From Acidobacteriota bacterium (GTDB lineage Bacteria; Acidobacteriota; Blastocatellia; Pyrinomonadales; Pyrinomonadaceae), in the NCBI GenBank assembly GCA_029557535.1, contig JAKQII010000103.1:1-53335 (forward strand): a stretch of 53,335 nt of DNA. The letters are read 5' to 3'. The first letter of the stretch is position 1; each line of letters opens with the position of its first letter. Under the pieces are notes generated by a model that saw only the letters and a list, made by a program, of their open reading frames with translations, was not told the DNA's origin and ran no database searches. A program made the position numbers and the translations under genes. This document shows positions 13,201 through 22,386 of this stretch, in pieces.

Positions 13201-15368
13201 TCTCCGCGGAAAGCGGTTCGCTTGGCGGTGAGACGTTTGACAACCTGAGTACGCGACTGACGTTCGCCGGAACATTGATCACGCTCGAACGGTTCGATGC
13301 GAGGTTCGGCGACGGAAGATTGATCGCGAATGGTAATTACAGGACGGATTCGACCGCGTTCGATTTCTCGGCGGATGCGAAGGGTATCGAATTCAAACGG
13401 ATCACCCCGTTCATTCCGGGCCATCAAAGCCTGCCTGAAATTTCCGGAATCGTGACTTTCGGCGGACGCGCTACCGGAATCGTGAACGATTCGACCTCGG
13501 ACGTCATCAATTTCTCCGGAAGCGGCGCGAACGTGACGATCAACGGCAATCCGCTCGGCGAGATCGCATTTTTCGGAAAAACGGAGAATCGCCTCCTCAC
13601 CGCTAGTCTGACGGCCAGTCTTGAAGGCCAGCAACAGAAGATCGACGCGACGCTCGACTTCTCGAACCCGGATCTTCCGCTTCGCGCCGAAACGAGTTTC
13701 GACAATTCGCAGCTCGCGCCGTTCATATCCCTGATTCTGCCGCCGAGCGACCGGCTGACCGTGACGGGACGCGCGACCGGCAAGGTCTCGGTTTCCGGCG
13801 ATCTTTCGCGGCAGACCCGCGACGGGCGCGAGCTTACGGCGGACAATCTTGGCGGCCATGCCGACTTCTCGCAATTCGATCTGATGATCAACCAAACGCC
13901 GCTGAACGCGGTTGGCGGTATATCGATCGGGTTCAATTCGCGGCAAGTCATTGTCAACAACGCGAAATTCTCGGGCGGTGGCTCAAATCTGGTTGTCAGC
14001 GGAACGAAAGCGCTGCGCGACGAGGGAATCAATGACTTCTCGGTCAATGGCCGAATCAATCTCGCGATCCTGAACATCGCTTCGAAGAACGCGTTCTTCG
14101 CTGGTCTTGCGGACGTGAGCATGAGGCTCACCGGACCCAATTCGACGGCTCGCCTGAACGGAACCGCGGATCTTCAGAACGCTTCCGCCGCGGCCTTCAT
14201 CGGCACCGAGCGGATCACGTTCGATCGTATCCGCGGCCGCGCGATCTTCACCTCGAACCAGGTGCAGATCAACGAGATCAACGGTTTTCTAGGCGGCGGA
14301 AAATTCACGGCATCGGGCGGCGTTTTTCTGGGCGACAAGCTCAACGTCGAGGCATTTCGCGTCGCGATCCGCGGTGCGGACGTGACACTGCCGTTGCCGA
14401 AGAACTTCATCACGACCGGCGACGCCGATATTGAAGTCAACGGACGCCGGATCGGCGAGCAATTGTCGAGCGTCGTCTCGGGCAGGATCAACGCCAGGCG
14501 TAGCGTCTATTCGCGCGACATCGATCTGGCGGACGTGATCGGCGGGCGCCGTGAAGGCGCGATCACCCAGGGTGACAGTGGCTCGTCGATCGGCAACGTC
14601 AGGCTCGATCTGCTCGTGGAGGGTCGGGATGCGCTCGTCGTCAGAAACAACCTTGCCGACGTTACCGCTTCGCTTTCGCTTCGCGTGTCGGGTGATCTCG
14701 ATTATCCGTTGGTCGCCGGACGCATCACCGCCGGCTCGGGAACGCTCTTTTACCGCAATGACCGTTATGAGGTTCAACGTGGCGAGCTCGTTTTTCCGCC
14801 GAACACCGAAGGCGTCGATCCGGTCATCGGACTTCAGGCGGAATCCGAGATCAACGGATATCAGATCTTTTTGAACCTCGACGGTCGGCTGTCGGATACA
14901 GAAAACCTGAAGGCGACGGTCCGTTCGAATCCGGCATTGCCGCAGGCGGACGTGATCTCGCTGATCACGACCGGGAGTCTTTCGAACACTGCCTCCGGGA
15001 TCCCGACGCTCGCACAATCGGGAATTAAGACCGCCGCCGAGATCCTGACCGACGAGATCATCAACAAGCCGATCACACGTGCGACCGACAAACTTTTCGG
15101 CCTGAACAAGTTCCAGCTCGATCCGATCCTTTCCGGACAACGCTTGAATCCGACAGCGCGGCTCACCGTCGGCCGGCAGATCAACCGCAACCTGCTCGTA
15201 ACTTATTCTACAAATCTCTCAGAAGACCAGAATCAGGTGCTTGCGCTCGAATACCGTGTTTCGAACCGGCTCTCGTTCGTCGCGCAATACGAACAGCGCT
15301 CGCTGACGAACGTCACCCGCAATAAGGACAGTTTCAGTTTTGAAATAAGGCTGAGGAAGCGGTTTTAG
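10269..15368 (+). CDS. tamB: TamB-like translocation and assembly module / AsmA-like bridge protein
   Basis: Large (1699 aa) inner-membrane-anchored periplasmic protein, likely an outer-membrane assembly factor or lipid bridge of the TamB/AsmA type. A cytoplasmic, Arg-rich N-terminus and one transmembrane helix (about 30-50) are followed by a very long region of beta-strand repeats with little internal sequence constancy. The C-terminal TamB (DUF490) domain occupies about 1370-1699, with landmarks RISAGSGTLFYRNDRYEVQR, QADVISLITTG and the terminal FSFEIRLRKRF. It is longer than E. coli TamB (about 1260 aa). The start is 6 bp after ribB, so the two are probably cotranscribed. No separate tamA is adjacent; the bamA in this window or another Omp85 protein could be the partner. 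Confidence 0.88.
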   Translation: MAEEPENLEPQEVPEPPQRRRLFSRRNLLRVALFALIGVAAIFVILAILYKTGGTDSYIRGEFSAKMDRMGIGFESEQFHVGVSPLQLELKNAVFKNKETGEKLFTIRDGRIGLTVRDLLTLKPARDINVDSTRLSGAEVWLNFDENGRSNFSGVRIVEEQSRLNFIYSSTNVSIEDSVIHFGDISRSISGDAKELTVSVDPENPGAPDDEIRFKFDLSAKDSNFVYDSRKLQPIDLRAQGVATTTGAEFTGVRIKTPVGESILKGRVSDWRSPKYEFEIESTLNMTETSSLFELANPIKGIGNFKGKVSGEGESYRIEGEVFSESLSASNIYLKALSVNASVSGNDSTYEANGKAIAQMLTFEDFKIDAPALSGFIRGTGTDFKWLGELQAAAAKTPIGTIGGLFIADAVAEYKEKQFRANFGRIRFDGFKDEDVVISNIRSANVAVDSKGGITNVTVPNATASKVTTEDIELNGVTANRVDVTDRPEDVQINAENARAANGNTRDTKLKNISADSLRIKHRKGVTDIVVDNAKAEQVDAKGAKISDVVADSLTVRDEGNLMTIYSDKLRVARIDTSAAVLGSLNIAGVRLTIREGVIEGTTGDIDAGDVALNKSKDLPDGGKLEKVKIVKPIFVLEPSGSYRATADMSLGGGVLGSINLGAARASVTAMSDRVELRNLSAEVMDGKLDGDATIALDSKNRSVLKGTFAELDLAKLLALQGGRVVPLEGSTTGTIDFSFNGTDLKTADGTLNADISASAGSTNEGFVPVNGRVETSAVNGLFHLDIARLDTEKSRFNAQGDLDMRADGSNLKLALASNDAREIERLLRVLDLSPELEKTIDEYQAVVSGKLTFDGTLTGNFSEPSVNGRAVVDMIALRKRELGSLAVTVATTPEETKLTNGLLREPDGGNIEFSAEIPAYGTDNIAVRAKLDKVNTGNILAAFPIELPETFRDLKADASGALDLRGLPNAMTGEANLSAESGSLGGETFDNLSTRLTFAGTLITLERFDARFGDGRLIANGNYRTDSTAFDFSADAKGIEFKRITPFIPGHQSLPEISGIVTFGGRATGIVNDSTSDVINFSGSGANVTINGNPLGEIAFFGKTENRLLTASLTASLEGQQQKIDATLDFSNPDLPLRAETSFDNSQLAPFISLILPPSDRLTVTGRATGKVSVSGDLSRQTRDGRELTADNLGGHADFSQFDLMINQTPLNAVGGISIGFNSRQVIVNNAKFSGGGSNLVVSGTKALRDEGINDFSVNGRINLAILNIASKNAFFAGLADVSMRLTGPNSTARLNGTADLQNASAAAFIGTERITFDRIRGRAIFTSNQVQINEINGFLGGGKFTASGGVFLGDKLNVEAFRVAIRGADVTLPLPKNFITTGDADIEVNGRRIGEQLSSVVSGRINARRSVYSRDIDLADVIGGRREGAITQGDSGSSIGNVRLDLLVEGRDALVVRNNLADVTASLSLRVSGDLDYPLVAGRITAGSGTLFYRNDRYEVQRGELVFPPNTEGVDPVIGLQAESEINGYQIFLNLDGRLSDTENLKATVRSNPALPQADVISLITTGSLSNTASGIPTLAQSGIKTAAEILTDEIINKPITRATDKLFGLNKFQLDPILSGQRLNPTARLTVGRQINRNLLVTYSTNLSEDQNQVLALEYRVSNRLSFVAQYEQRSLTNVTRNKDSFSFEIRLRKRF

Positions 15369-15377
15369 TCGTTGCGG

Positions 15378-15405
15378 TTCGCGATTTTCGATTCGCGATT
15401 GAACG
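15378..15405. repeat. Heptamer-period repeat between tamB and the GH97 gene
   Basis: Three clear 7-bp units (TTCGCGA, TTTTCGA, TTCGCGA) and a degenerate fourth start 9 bp after the tamB stop. They resemble the array at 48771-48805. Confidence 0.55.
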
Positions 15406-15421
15406 GATGATCCAAGTTATT

Positions 15422-17602
15422 ATGAAACCAAAGTTACTGATCGCGATTCTCATTCTTGCGTATTGCGTGATCCCCGCGACCGCACAGACGCTCCGATCGC
15501 CGGACGGAAAGTTCGAACTCAATTTCAAGCTGTCGGCCGCGGGTGAGCCTACCTACAACCTTTCGTACAAAAAACGGCCCGTTTTGAACGACAGCAAGAT
15601 GGCGTTCGCGATCAAGGATCAGCCGTCGTTCGCGTCGCATTTTACGCTCGTCGACTCAAAAACAGGTACGCACGACGAGACCTGGAAGCCCGCCTGGGGC
15701 GAGGTCAGTTCGATCCGCGATCATTACAACGAACTCGCGGTCACTTTGCAGCAAGTGTCTGACAAGCCCGGCTCTTCGGATTCCCGCAAAATGACGCGCC
15801 GATTGGTGATTCGGTTCCGGTTGTTCGACGACGGACTCGGATTCCGTTACGAATTTCCGGTTCAGGATGAGCTCAAGTATTTTCAATTGAACGAAGAACG
15901 CACCGAGTTCAGTCTCACGGGCGATCACAAAGCGTTCTGGATTCCCGGCTGCTACGATTCGCAGGAATTTGCGTACAACACCACGAAACTGAGCGAGATC
16001 CACGCGATGAAAGGGAAGTACGTTGATCTCGAGGCGGACAAAAAGGTCTTTGCCGACAACGCCGTCCAGACGCCGCTGATGCTCAAGTCGGACGACGGGC
16101 TCTACATCAACATCCACGAAGCGGCGCTGACGAATTATCCGGCGATCTACATGATGGTCGATCGCGATGACTTCGGGTTAACGACCCATCTCGCTCCGAA
16201 TGCGGTCGGGAGCGCGGCATTTCTCCAAACTCCGGCGAAGACTCCGTGGCGCACAGTGATCGTTTCGGACAACGCGGCGGACATCCTTGCGTCGAAGATG
16301 ATCCTCAACCTCAACGAGCCGACGAAGATCGCCAACACGAGCTGGATCAAACCGCAGAAGTTCGTCGGCGTCTGGTGGGAGATGCACATCGGAACCGGGT
16401 CGTGGAACTATTCCGACACCAACAACGTCAAGATCGACGAGGTCGACTGGAAGACCCTGAAACCGAATGGCAAGCACGCCGCAACGACCGCGAACGTCAA
16501 GCGGTACATCGATTTTGCGGCAGCGAACGGTATCGACGGCGTGCTCGTCGAGGGATGGAACGTCGGCTGGGAAGACTGGTACGGCAATTGGAAAGAGAAT
16601 GTCTTCGATTTTGTTACGCCGTATCCGGATTTCGACGTCCGGGAGCTTCAACGCTACGCCGCGGCGAAGAAGGTTAAACTGATCATGCACCACGAGACTT
16701 CGGCGTCGGCGGCGAACTACGAACGCCGAATCGACGAAGCATTTCGATTCATGAAGGCCAACGGATATGATTCGGTGAAAACGGGTTACGTCGGACGAAT
16801 CATCCCGCGCGGCGAGTCGCACGACGGGCAGACGATGGTGAATCACTACTCCTTTGTCGCCGAAACCGCGGCGAAATACCGCATCATGATCGACTCGCAT
16901 GAGTCTGTGCGACTGACCGGACTTTCGCGGACTTATCCGAACTGGCTAGCCGCCGAAGCGGCGCGCGGCAATGAGTACAACGCCTGGAGCGTCGGAAATC
17001 CGCCCGAGCACGAAACGATCCTGCCATTTACGCGTCTGATGGGCGGTCCGATGGACTACACGCCCGGGATTTTCGAGATCAAGCTGAACGTTTACGATCC
17101 GGCAAAGAAAGAGGTTGTCCACACGACGCTCGCAAAGCAACTCGCGCTCTACGTCACGCTTTACAGCCCGTTGCAGATGGCGGCCGATCTTCCGCAGAAC
17201 TATGAAAAACGGATGGATGCATTCCAGTTCATTCGGGATGTCGCGGTCGATTGGGACGATACATGGATCGCCGAGGCGGAACCGGGCGATTACCTCACGA
17301 TCGCGCGTAAAGCGAAAGGCCGTCTGAATTGGTTCATCGGCGCGATCACCGACGAGAATTCAAGGGTCTCGACGGTGCCTCTCGATTTTCTGCCGGCGGA
17401 CGAAAAGTACGCGGTGACGATCTACGCCGACGCTAAAGACGCCGACTGGGACAAGAATCCGATGGCTTATACGATCGAAAGCTACATCGCCGATTCGAAG
17501 ACGGTCCTGAAACTCGCGCTCGCGAAGGGCGGCGGGGCGGCGGTCAGCATTCGCCCGGCGACGCGTACCGATCTTTTCAGGTTGAAGCCATACGCGCCTT
17601 GA
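15422..17602 (+). CDS. Secreted glycoside hydrolase family 97 alpha-glucosidase (SusB-like)
   Basis: Probable periplasmic or secreted alpha-glucosidase acting on alpha-glucans or oligosaccharides. The 726-aa product has a signal peptide (1-22). It has the three GH97 regions: an N-terminal beta-sandwich (about 25-270), a (beta/alpha)8 catalytic barrel (about 290-600) and a C-terminal beta domain. Glutamates of the inverting GH97a subgroup are visible at residue 425 (HHETS), 494 (DSHESVR) and 518 (RGNEYNAW), by analogy with SusB. The barrel segment VKTGYVG also fits GH97a rather than the retaining alpha-galactosidases. Start ATG 15422 is preferred; an ATG at 15407 would add 5 residues. It is followed 13 bp later by a second secreted glycosidase and then a sugar-binding lipoprotein. 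Confidence 0.88.
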   Translation: MKPKLLIAILILAYCVIPATAQTLRSPDGKFELNFKLSAAGEPTYNLSYKKRPVLNDSKMAFAIKDQPSFASHFTLVDSKTGTHDETWKPAWGEVSSIRDHYNELAVTLQQVSDKPGSSDSRKMTRRLVIRFRLFDDGLGFRYEFPVQDELKYFQLNEERTEFSLTGDHKAFWIPGCYDSQEFAYNTTKLSEIHAMKGKYVDLEADKKVFADNAVQTPLMLKSDDGLYINIHEAALTNYPAIYMMVDRDDFGLTTHLAPNAVGSAAFLQTPAKTPWRTVIVSDNAADILASKMILNLNEPTKIANTSWIKPQKFVGVWWEMHIGTGSWNYSDTNNVKIDEVDWKTLKPNGKHAATTANVKRYIDFAAANGIDGVLVEGWNVGWEDWYGNWKENVFDFVTPYPDFDVRELQRYAAAKKVKLIMHHETSASAANYERRIDEAFRFMKANGYDSVKTGYVGRIIPRGESHDGQTMVNHYSFVAETAAKYRIMIDSHESVRLTGLSRTYPNWLAAEAARGNEYNAWSVGNPPEHETILPFTRLMGGPMDYTPGIFEIKLNVYDPAKKEVVHTTLAKQLALYVTLYSPLQMAADLPQNYEKRMDAFQFIRDVAVDWDDTWIAEAEPGDYLTIARKAKGRLNWFIGAITDENSRVSTVPLDFLPADEKYAVTIYADAKDADWDKNPMAYTIESYIADSKTVLKLALAKGGGAAVSIRPATRTDLFRLKPYAP

Positions 17603-17615
17603 TGCTTGAACAACT

Positions 17616-20300
17616 ATGCGAATTAGACCTTTGCTCCTGACGATCGCACTGACCGTCGTTTCGCACGCAATAATGGGTCAGACGCCAACTCCAACTCCAA
17701 CGCCACAGCCGATGATTCCGAAACGCGAGCTCATGGCCGGTCGGCTCGGACTCGCCCGGCGGACCCAGAACGGATCGTTCTTCGACGTGCTCGGACGGCG
17801 CTCGGCGGCGTTCGGTTACGAGCACCGCGGGATGGAGGCGTGGGTCTATCCGCTGAAGATCGTCGACACTTTCGAGCTTTCTTTCAGGATCGACGGTTAC
17901 AATCTTCCGTTCCGCGGACGCGATGTGTTGACGTCGATCGAGGCGCGTCCCGAAGCGACGATCTTCACCTACTCGCACGCCGCTTTCACCGTCCGTGAGA
18001 TCGTTTTCGCGCCTATCGACGAACAAGGTTTGATCGTTTTGCTTGACGTGAACACCGTCGTCCCGATGGCGGTCGAGGTCGAGTTCCGGCCAAAATTGCG
18101 GCTGATGTGGGCCGGGACTTCAATGACGCCGTTCTTTGGGCAGGACGAGAAAGAAAAGTACTACTACATCGGTGAGGAGACCAACAAATTCTACGGGATC
18201 GTCGGTACGCCGGGTGCAAAAGACGTTTCGCTCATGCCGTATCAGGAAGAGCCGCGCGACGTGCCGCTGAAATATCAGGTCAGGGTGACGCCGGAGGAGG
18301 CGCGTGCAAACTTCATCCCGATCGTGATCGCCGCAAGCACCGAAGGCCGCGACAAGGCGGTCGAGACGTACCGCCGGCTCCACGTCGACGCGCCCGCGCT
18401 CTACGAAAAAAACGTCAAATACTACGAGGATTTTTTGACGAACTCGACCTATGTGGTGACGCCCGATCCGCGTTTGAATCAGGCATTCTCATGGGCAAAG
18501 ATCGGGATCGAAAAAGGCGTCGTGACGAGTCCGTTTCTCGGGACCGGAATTGTTGCCGGTTTTCGGACATCGGGCGAATCGGAACGTCCCGGATTCGCCT
18601 GGTACTTCGGCCGCGACGCGCTTTGGACATCGTTCGCCATAAACTCTTACGGCGATCTCTCAACCACCAAAAAGTCGCTCGAGTTTCTGAAGAAGTTTCA
18701 GCGCCCGGACGGAAAGATCCCGCACGAGATCTCGCAGGCGGCGAACCAGACCGATTGGTGGAACGCCTACCCGTATGCGTGGAATTCAACCGACGCGACG
18801 CCGCTCTACGTAATCGCGCACGAAGACTATTTCAGAACATCGGGCGATCACGAATATCTCAAGGCCAGTTGGGAATCGATCCTCAAGGCCTATCTCTACG
18901 AGGAATCGACCGACACCGACAATAACGGCCTGATCGAGAACACGAAGTTCGGCCACGGCTGGGTCGAGGGCGATTCGCTCTACCCGCCGCACGAGGAGAT
19001 CTATCTTCAGGGGCTGTGGATTCAGGCTTCGCAAGCGATCGCATCGATGTCGGACGTCGTCGGCGACAAGACCCTTGCAAAACGCGCATTGGCCAACGCC
19101 GAAAGGACGCGTAACTCCATGGAGAAGACCTTTTGGCTCGAAGATCGCGGCTTTTATGCGTTCGGAACTCAGATGCCGCGGTCCGAACCGGTGAAGGCCG
19201 AGCCTGGACCGAATCTTGAGCGGCGCCAGAAGCGGCTCGACGAGCTCATGACGGCGAAGATCTATGACGAAAACACCGTGCTACCGGCCGTTCCGATGTG
19301 TTGGAACGTCATGCGCGACGACGTCCGGGCGCAAAAGGAGATCGATCATCTCGGCAGCGCGAAGATCGCGACCGACTGGGGCGCACGGATCCTCGCCGAC
19401 GATTCAAAACTCTACGATCCGCTTTCGTATCACTCGGGTTCCGTCTGGCCGCTGTTTACCGGCTGGCAGTCGGTCGCCGCATACAACTACGGACGCCCGA
19501 GCGTCGGCTACCAGGCGTTGATGGCCAATACGCTGCTCTCCTATACGAACGCTCTCGGTTATGTCACCGAGCTTCTTTCCGGCGATCTTAACGCGCCGTT
19601 CGGACGTTCGTCTCACCATCAGGTATGGTCCGAGGCGATGGTCGTAACGCCGGTCATGCGCGGGCTTTTTGGGATCGACGTCTCCGGCGGCGGCAAGCGC
19701 ATCAGGTTCGCGCCGCAAATTCCGGCGGACTGGAACGACGCCGGCGCATGGAACGTCAGGACGGGCGACGGCGCTTACGATTTCGTCGTTGCGCGGAAGG
19801 ACGGCGTGTATTCGGTCTTTGTCTCGCGGCGCGACGCGAAAGGTCCGGCGACGATCGAACTTGCGCCGGCGTTCGCGCTCGACGCCGTGATCAAACGCGT
19901 CACGGTTGAAGGCAAGAATCTGCAGTTCAGGTCGGTGAGGCGGGGCGACAGGCAATTCGTCGAGGTGACTTCGAATCTTGAACCCGGAATCCGCGAATTC
20001 AAGTTCGAGTACGATGAAGGGACGGACGTTTTTCAGACTCCGGCCAACCTCGTCGCGGGCGCGGAAAGCAGCGGACTTCGCATCATCAGATCGGAAGCCA
20101 GGAAGGACGGCCTTTTTCTGGTGCTCGAAGGACGTGCCGGATCGACCTACGATCTCGGGCTTGTTTCAACCCTGCAGTTTCCCGAAACTCAGGGCGTGAG
20201 AACATATCGCGGCGACGATCGGAACTGGCTTCTTCGCATCCCGTTCACGGGCGCGGACGGTAAATATGTCCGGCGTGAGCTGTTGCTGAAGAAACCGTGA
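17616..20300 (+). CDS. Secreted six-hairpin glycosidase, amylo-alpha-1,6-glucosidase / GH63-like
   Basis: Probable extracytoplasmic debranching-type glycosidase. The 894-aa product has a signal peptide (1-21) and a short TPTPTPTPQP linker. A beta-rich N-terminal domain (about 35-290) is followed by an (alpha/alpha)6 barrel (about 290-720) typical of glycogen-debranching C-domains and GH63/GH15 relatives. Family-like motifs include FAWYFGRDALWTSF, FQRPDGKIPHEIS, FGHGWVEGDS and YHSGSVWPLFTGW. A C-terminal beta domain follows. Exact bond specificity cannot be read from the sequence. The gene lies 13 bp after the GH97 gene and 49 bp before the binding-protein gene, consistent with one glucan-use operon. 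Confidence 0.8.
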   Translation: MRIRPLLLTIALTVVSHAIMGQTPTPTPTPQPMIPKRELMAGRLGLARRTQNGSFFDVLGRRSAAFGYEHRGMEAWVYPLKIVDTFELSFRIDGYNLPFRGRDVLTSIEARPEATIFTYSHAAFTVREIVFAPIDEQGLIVLLDVNTVVPMAVEVEFRPKLRLMWAGTSMTPFFGQDEKEKYYYIGEETNKFYGIVGTPGAKDVSLMPYQEEPRDVPLKYQVRVTPEEARANFIPIVIAASTEGRDKAVETYRRLHVDAPALYEKNVKYYEDFLTNSTYVVTPDPRLNQAFSWAKIGIEKGVVTSPFLGTGIVAGFRTSGESERPGFAWYFGRDALWTSFAINSYGDLSTTKKSLEFLKKFQRPDGKIPHEISQAANQTDWWNAYPYAWNSTDATPLYVIAHEDYFRTSGDHEYLKASWESILKAYLYEESTDTDNNGLIENTKFGHGWVEGDSLYPPHEEIYLQGLWIQASQAIASMSDVVGDKTLAKRALANAERTRNSMEKTFWLEDRGFYAFGTQMPRSEPVKAEPGPNLERRQKRLDELMTAKIYDENTVLPAVPMCWNVMRDDVRAQKEIDHLGSAKIATDWGARILADDSKLYDPLSYHSGSVWPLFTGWQSVAAYNYGRPSVGYQALMANTLLSYTNALGYVTELLSGDLNAPFGRSSHHQVWSEAMVVTPVMRGLFGIDVSGGGKRIRFAPQIPADWNDAGAWNVRTGDGAYDFVVARKDGVYSVFVSRRDAKGPATIELAPAFALDAVIKRVTVEGKNLQFRSVRRGDRQFVEVTSNLEPGIREFKFEYDEGTDVFQTPANLVAGAESSGLRIIRSEARKDGLFLVLEGRAGSTYDLGLVSTLQFPETQGVRTYRGDDRNWLLRIPFTGADGKYVRRELLLKKP

Positions 20301-20349
20301 TTCCCGCTCTAACATGCTAGTATTCAAAAAACCCCTGCGGAGTAAATTG

Positions 20350-21411
20350 ATGAAAACACTGCTCTTGGTTCTCGCGGCGTCGCTGCTGATGTCGCTCGCT
20401 TCTTGCGTCAGCGCACCGGTTGGTGACCAGAACGCGGCGACGAAAAAGAAGGACGGCCGGATCCGGATCGGATTCTCCATGGACACGCTCAAGGAACATT
20501 GGGTAAAGGACAAGGCGTTGGTCGAAAAGCGCGCCGGTGAGCTCGGGGCGGATGTCGTGGTTAACGTCGCCGAGAGCAATGATGAACGCCAGCTCAAGCA
20601 GATCGACGATTTCCTGACGCAGGGGGTCGATGTTTTGATCATTGCTCCTCACAACGGCCAGGTGATGGCGACGGCGGTCGAAAAGGCGAAAGCGAAGGGA
20701 GTTCCCGTCGTCAGTTACGATCGATTGATCCTGAGCGACCAGATCGATGTTCTCGTCTCGCATCTCCACTCGCTTGCGGGTCAGATGCAGGCGGAATACG
20801 CACTGAAGAACGCTCCGAAAGGCAACTACGTTATGATCTACGGCGCGCCGACCGACAATAATGCGCTGATCATGAAGGAAGCCCAGATGGCGATCCTCAA
20901 ACCGGCGGTCGATCGTGGCGACATCAAGATAGTGGCCGATCAGCACGCCCGCGACTGGTCGGCCGAGGAAGCTCTGAAGACCGCCGAGAACGCGCTGACA
21001 CAGAATCGCAACGAAATCGTCGCGTTCGTTTGTTCCAACGACGGCACCGCCGGCGGCGCGGTGCAGGCGCTGAAAAAGCAGGGATTGATCGGAAAAGTGG
21101 TCGTGACGGGAATGGACGCGCAGATCGACGCGCTGCAGCGGATCGCGCAGGGCGAGCAGTCGATGACCGTTTACAAGCCCATCCAGCCGATCGCGTACGC
21201 GGCGGTCGAGGCGGCGGTGAAGCTCGCGAAAGGCGAGAAACTTGAAACGACGAAGACGATGAAGGCCGTCAACAAAGAGGTGCCGTTCATTTTCATCGAG
21301 CCGAAGATCGTCGAGAAAGGCAATTTGATGGATGTCGTCCGCGACGGCTACGAGGAATACGACAAGATATTCGCTAACGTCCCCGAGGACCAACGGCCGA
21401 AGAAGAACTGA
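20350..21411 (+). CDS. Sugar ABC transporter substrate-binding lipoprotein (XylF-like)
   Basis: Periplasmic-binding-protein type 1 fold (353 aa), closest in style to the D-xylose binding protein XylF: GRIRIGFSMDTLKEHWVKDK, DVLIIAPHNGQ, PVVSYDRLI and NDGTAGGAVQAL. The N-terminus is a lipoprotein signal ending LASC, with Cys19 as the predicted lipidated residue. The ATG at 20350 is supported by GGAG about 8 bp upstream (20339-20342); an ATG at 20314 would place a charged extension before the signal. No ATPase or permease gene follows, so it is an orphan here. Placed after two secreted glycosidases, it could bind their sugar product. Confidence 0.85.
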   Translation: MKTLLLVLAASLLMSLASCVSAPVGDQNAATKKKDGRIRIGFSMDTLKEHWVKDKALVEKRAGELGADVVVNVAESNDERQLKQIDDFLTQGVDVLIIAPHNGQVMATAVEKAKAKGVPVVSYDRLILSDQIDVLVSHLHSLAGQMQAEYALKNAPKGNYVMIYGAPTDNNALIMKEAQMAILKPAVDRGDIKIVADQHARDWSAEEALKTAENALTQNRNEIVAFVCSNDGTAGGAVQALKKQGLIGKVVVTGMDAQIDALQRIAQGEQSMTVYKPIQPIAYAAVEAAVKLAKGEKLETTKTMKAVNKEVPFIFIEPKIVEKGNLMDVVRDGYEEYDKIFANVPEDQRPKKN

Positions 21412-21444
21412 TCACCTTCATCTCCTTGGATTTGCGACGACACA

Positions 21445-22386
21445 ATGACCACAGCTTTCGTACATCATCCGAGTTCGCTCAAACACGACACCGGTCCCGG
21501 GCATCCGGAGACGGCGCGGCGCTACGAGGCCGTCATGGCGACAATGACAGGCGACGCGGAACTGTGGCCGCAACTGCAAGAGATCGTTCCCGAAAAAGCC
21601 TCGCGCGGACTGATCCAGGCGGCGCATTCGAAGGAACATTTCAGGCGTGTAGAGGGTGCGTTCGAGAACGGACTTGACAGGCTCGATTCCGACACGGTGA
21701 TCTCGATGCTGTCGTTCGACGCCGCGCTTTTCGCCGCAGGAGGAGTCTGCCGCGCGGTCGATGCCGTGATGAGCGGCGAATCGGACAACGCGTTCGTCGC
21801 GGCCCGTCCGCCCGGACACCATGCGACGGCCGAGAGCGCGATGGGATTTTGTCTTTTCAACAACGTTGCAGTCGGCGCCCGCTATGCGCAAAACAGGTAC
21901 AAGGAGGTCGATCGTGTCGCGATCCTCGACTGGGACGTCCACCACGGCAACGGAACTCAGGGGATCTTTTACGACGATCCGTCCGTCTTCTTTTTCTCGA
22001 TGCACCAATATCCGTGGTATCCCGGAACCGGAAGCCGCGGCGAAACCGGGTTCGGACGCGGACGCGGGTACACGATGAACGTTCCGGTCAAGGCGCATAC
22101 GAAGGCGACGGAGCAGCGCCGGATGTTCGAATCGGCGCTGGAATCGATTGCCTCCGGGTTCAGGCCGGATCTCGTGATCGTATCATCGGGTTTCGACGCG
22201 CACCTGACAGATCCGCTCGGTCAGTTGAGACTCGAGGATCCGGATTTTGTGTCGATGACGAAGAGCGTGCTGAATTGGGCGCAGGAAACATGCGCGGGAC
22301 GCGTGGTTTCAGTTCTCGAGGGCGGTTACAATCTTCAAACTTTGGGGCCGACGGTAGCGGCACACGTCACGGCGCTTTTGAAATGA
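21445..22386 (+). CDS. Histone deacetylase family (class II / acetylpolyamine amidohydrolase-like) protein
   Basis: Zinc-dependent deacylase of 313 aa. Diagnostic motifs are RPPGHHA (catalytic His pair), the first metal motif DWDVHHGNGT near residue 161, SSGFDAH with the second metal Asp, and LEGGYN with the transition-state Tyr. Bacterial members act on acetylpolyamines or protein acetyl-lysine; the substrate is not deducible. It starts 33 bp after the binding-protein gene. Its 3' end overlaps by 20 bp the 3' end of the convergent gene at 22367-22771. Confidence 0.9.
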   Translation: MTTAFVHHPSSLKHDTGPGHPETARRYEAVMATMTGDAELWPQLQEIVPEKASRGLIQAAHSKEHFRRVEGAFENGLDRLDSDTVISMLSFDAALFAAGGVCRAVDAVMSGESDNAFVAARPPGHHATAESAMGFCLFNNVAVGARYAQNRYKEVDRVAILDWDVHHGNGTQGIFYDDPSVFFFSMHQYPWYPGTGSRGETGFGRGRGYTMNVPVKAHTKATEQRRMFESALESIASGFRPDLVIVSSGFDAHLTDPLGQLRLEDPDFVSMTKSVLNWAQETCAGRVVSVLEGGYNLQTLGPTVAAHVTALLK

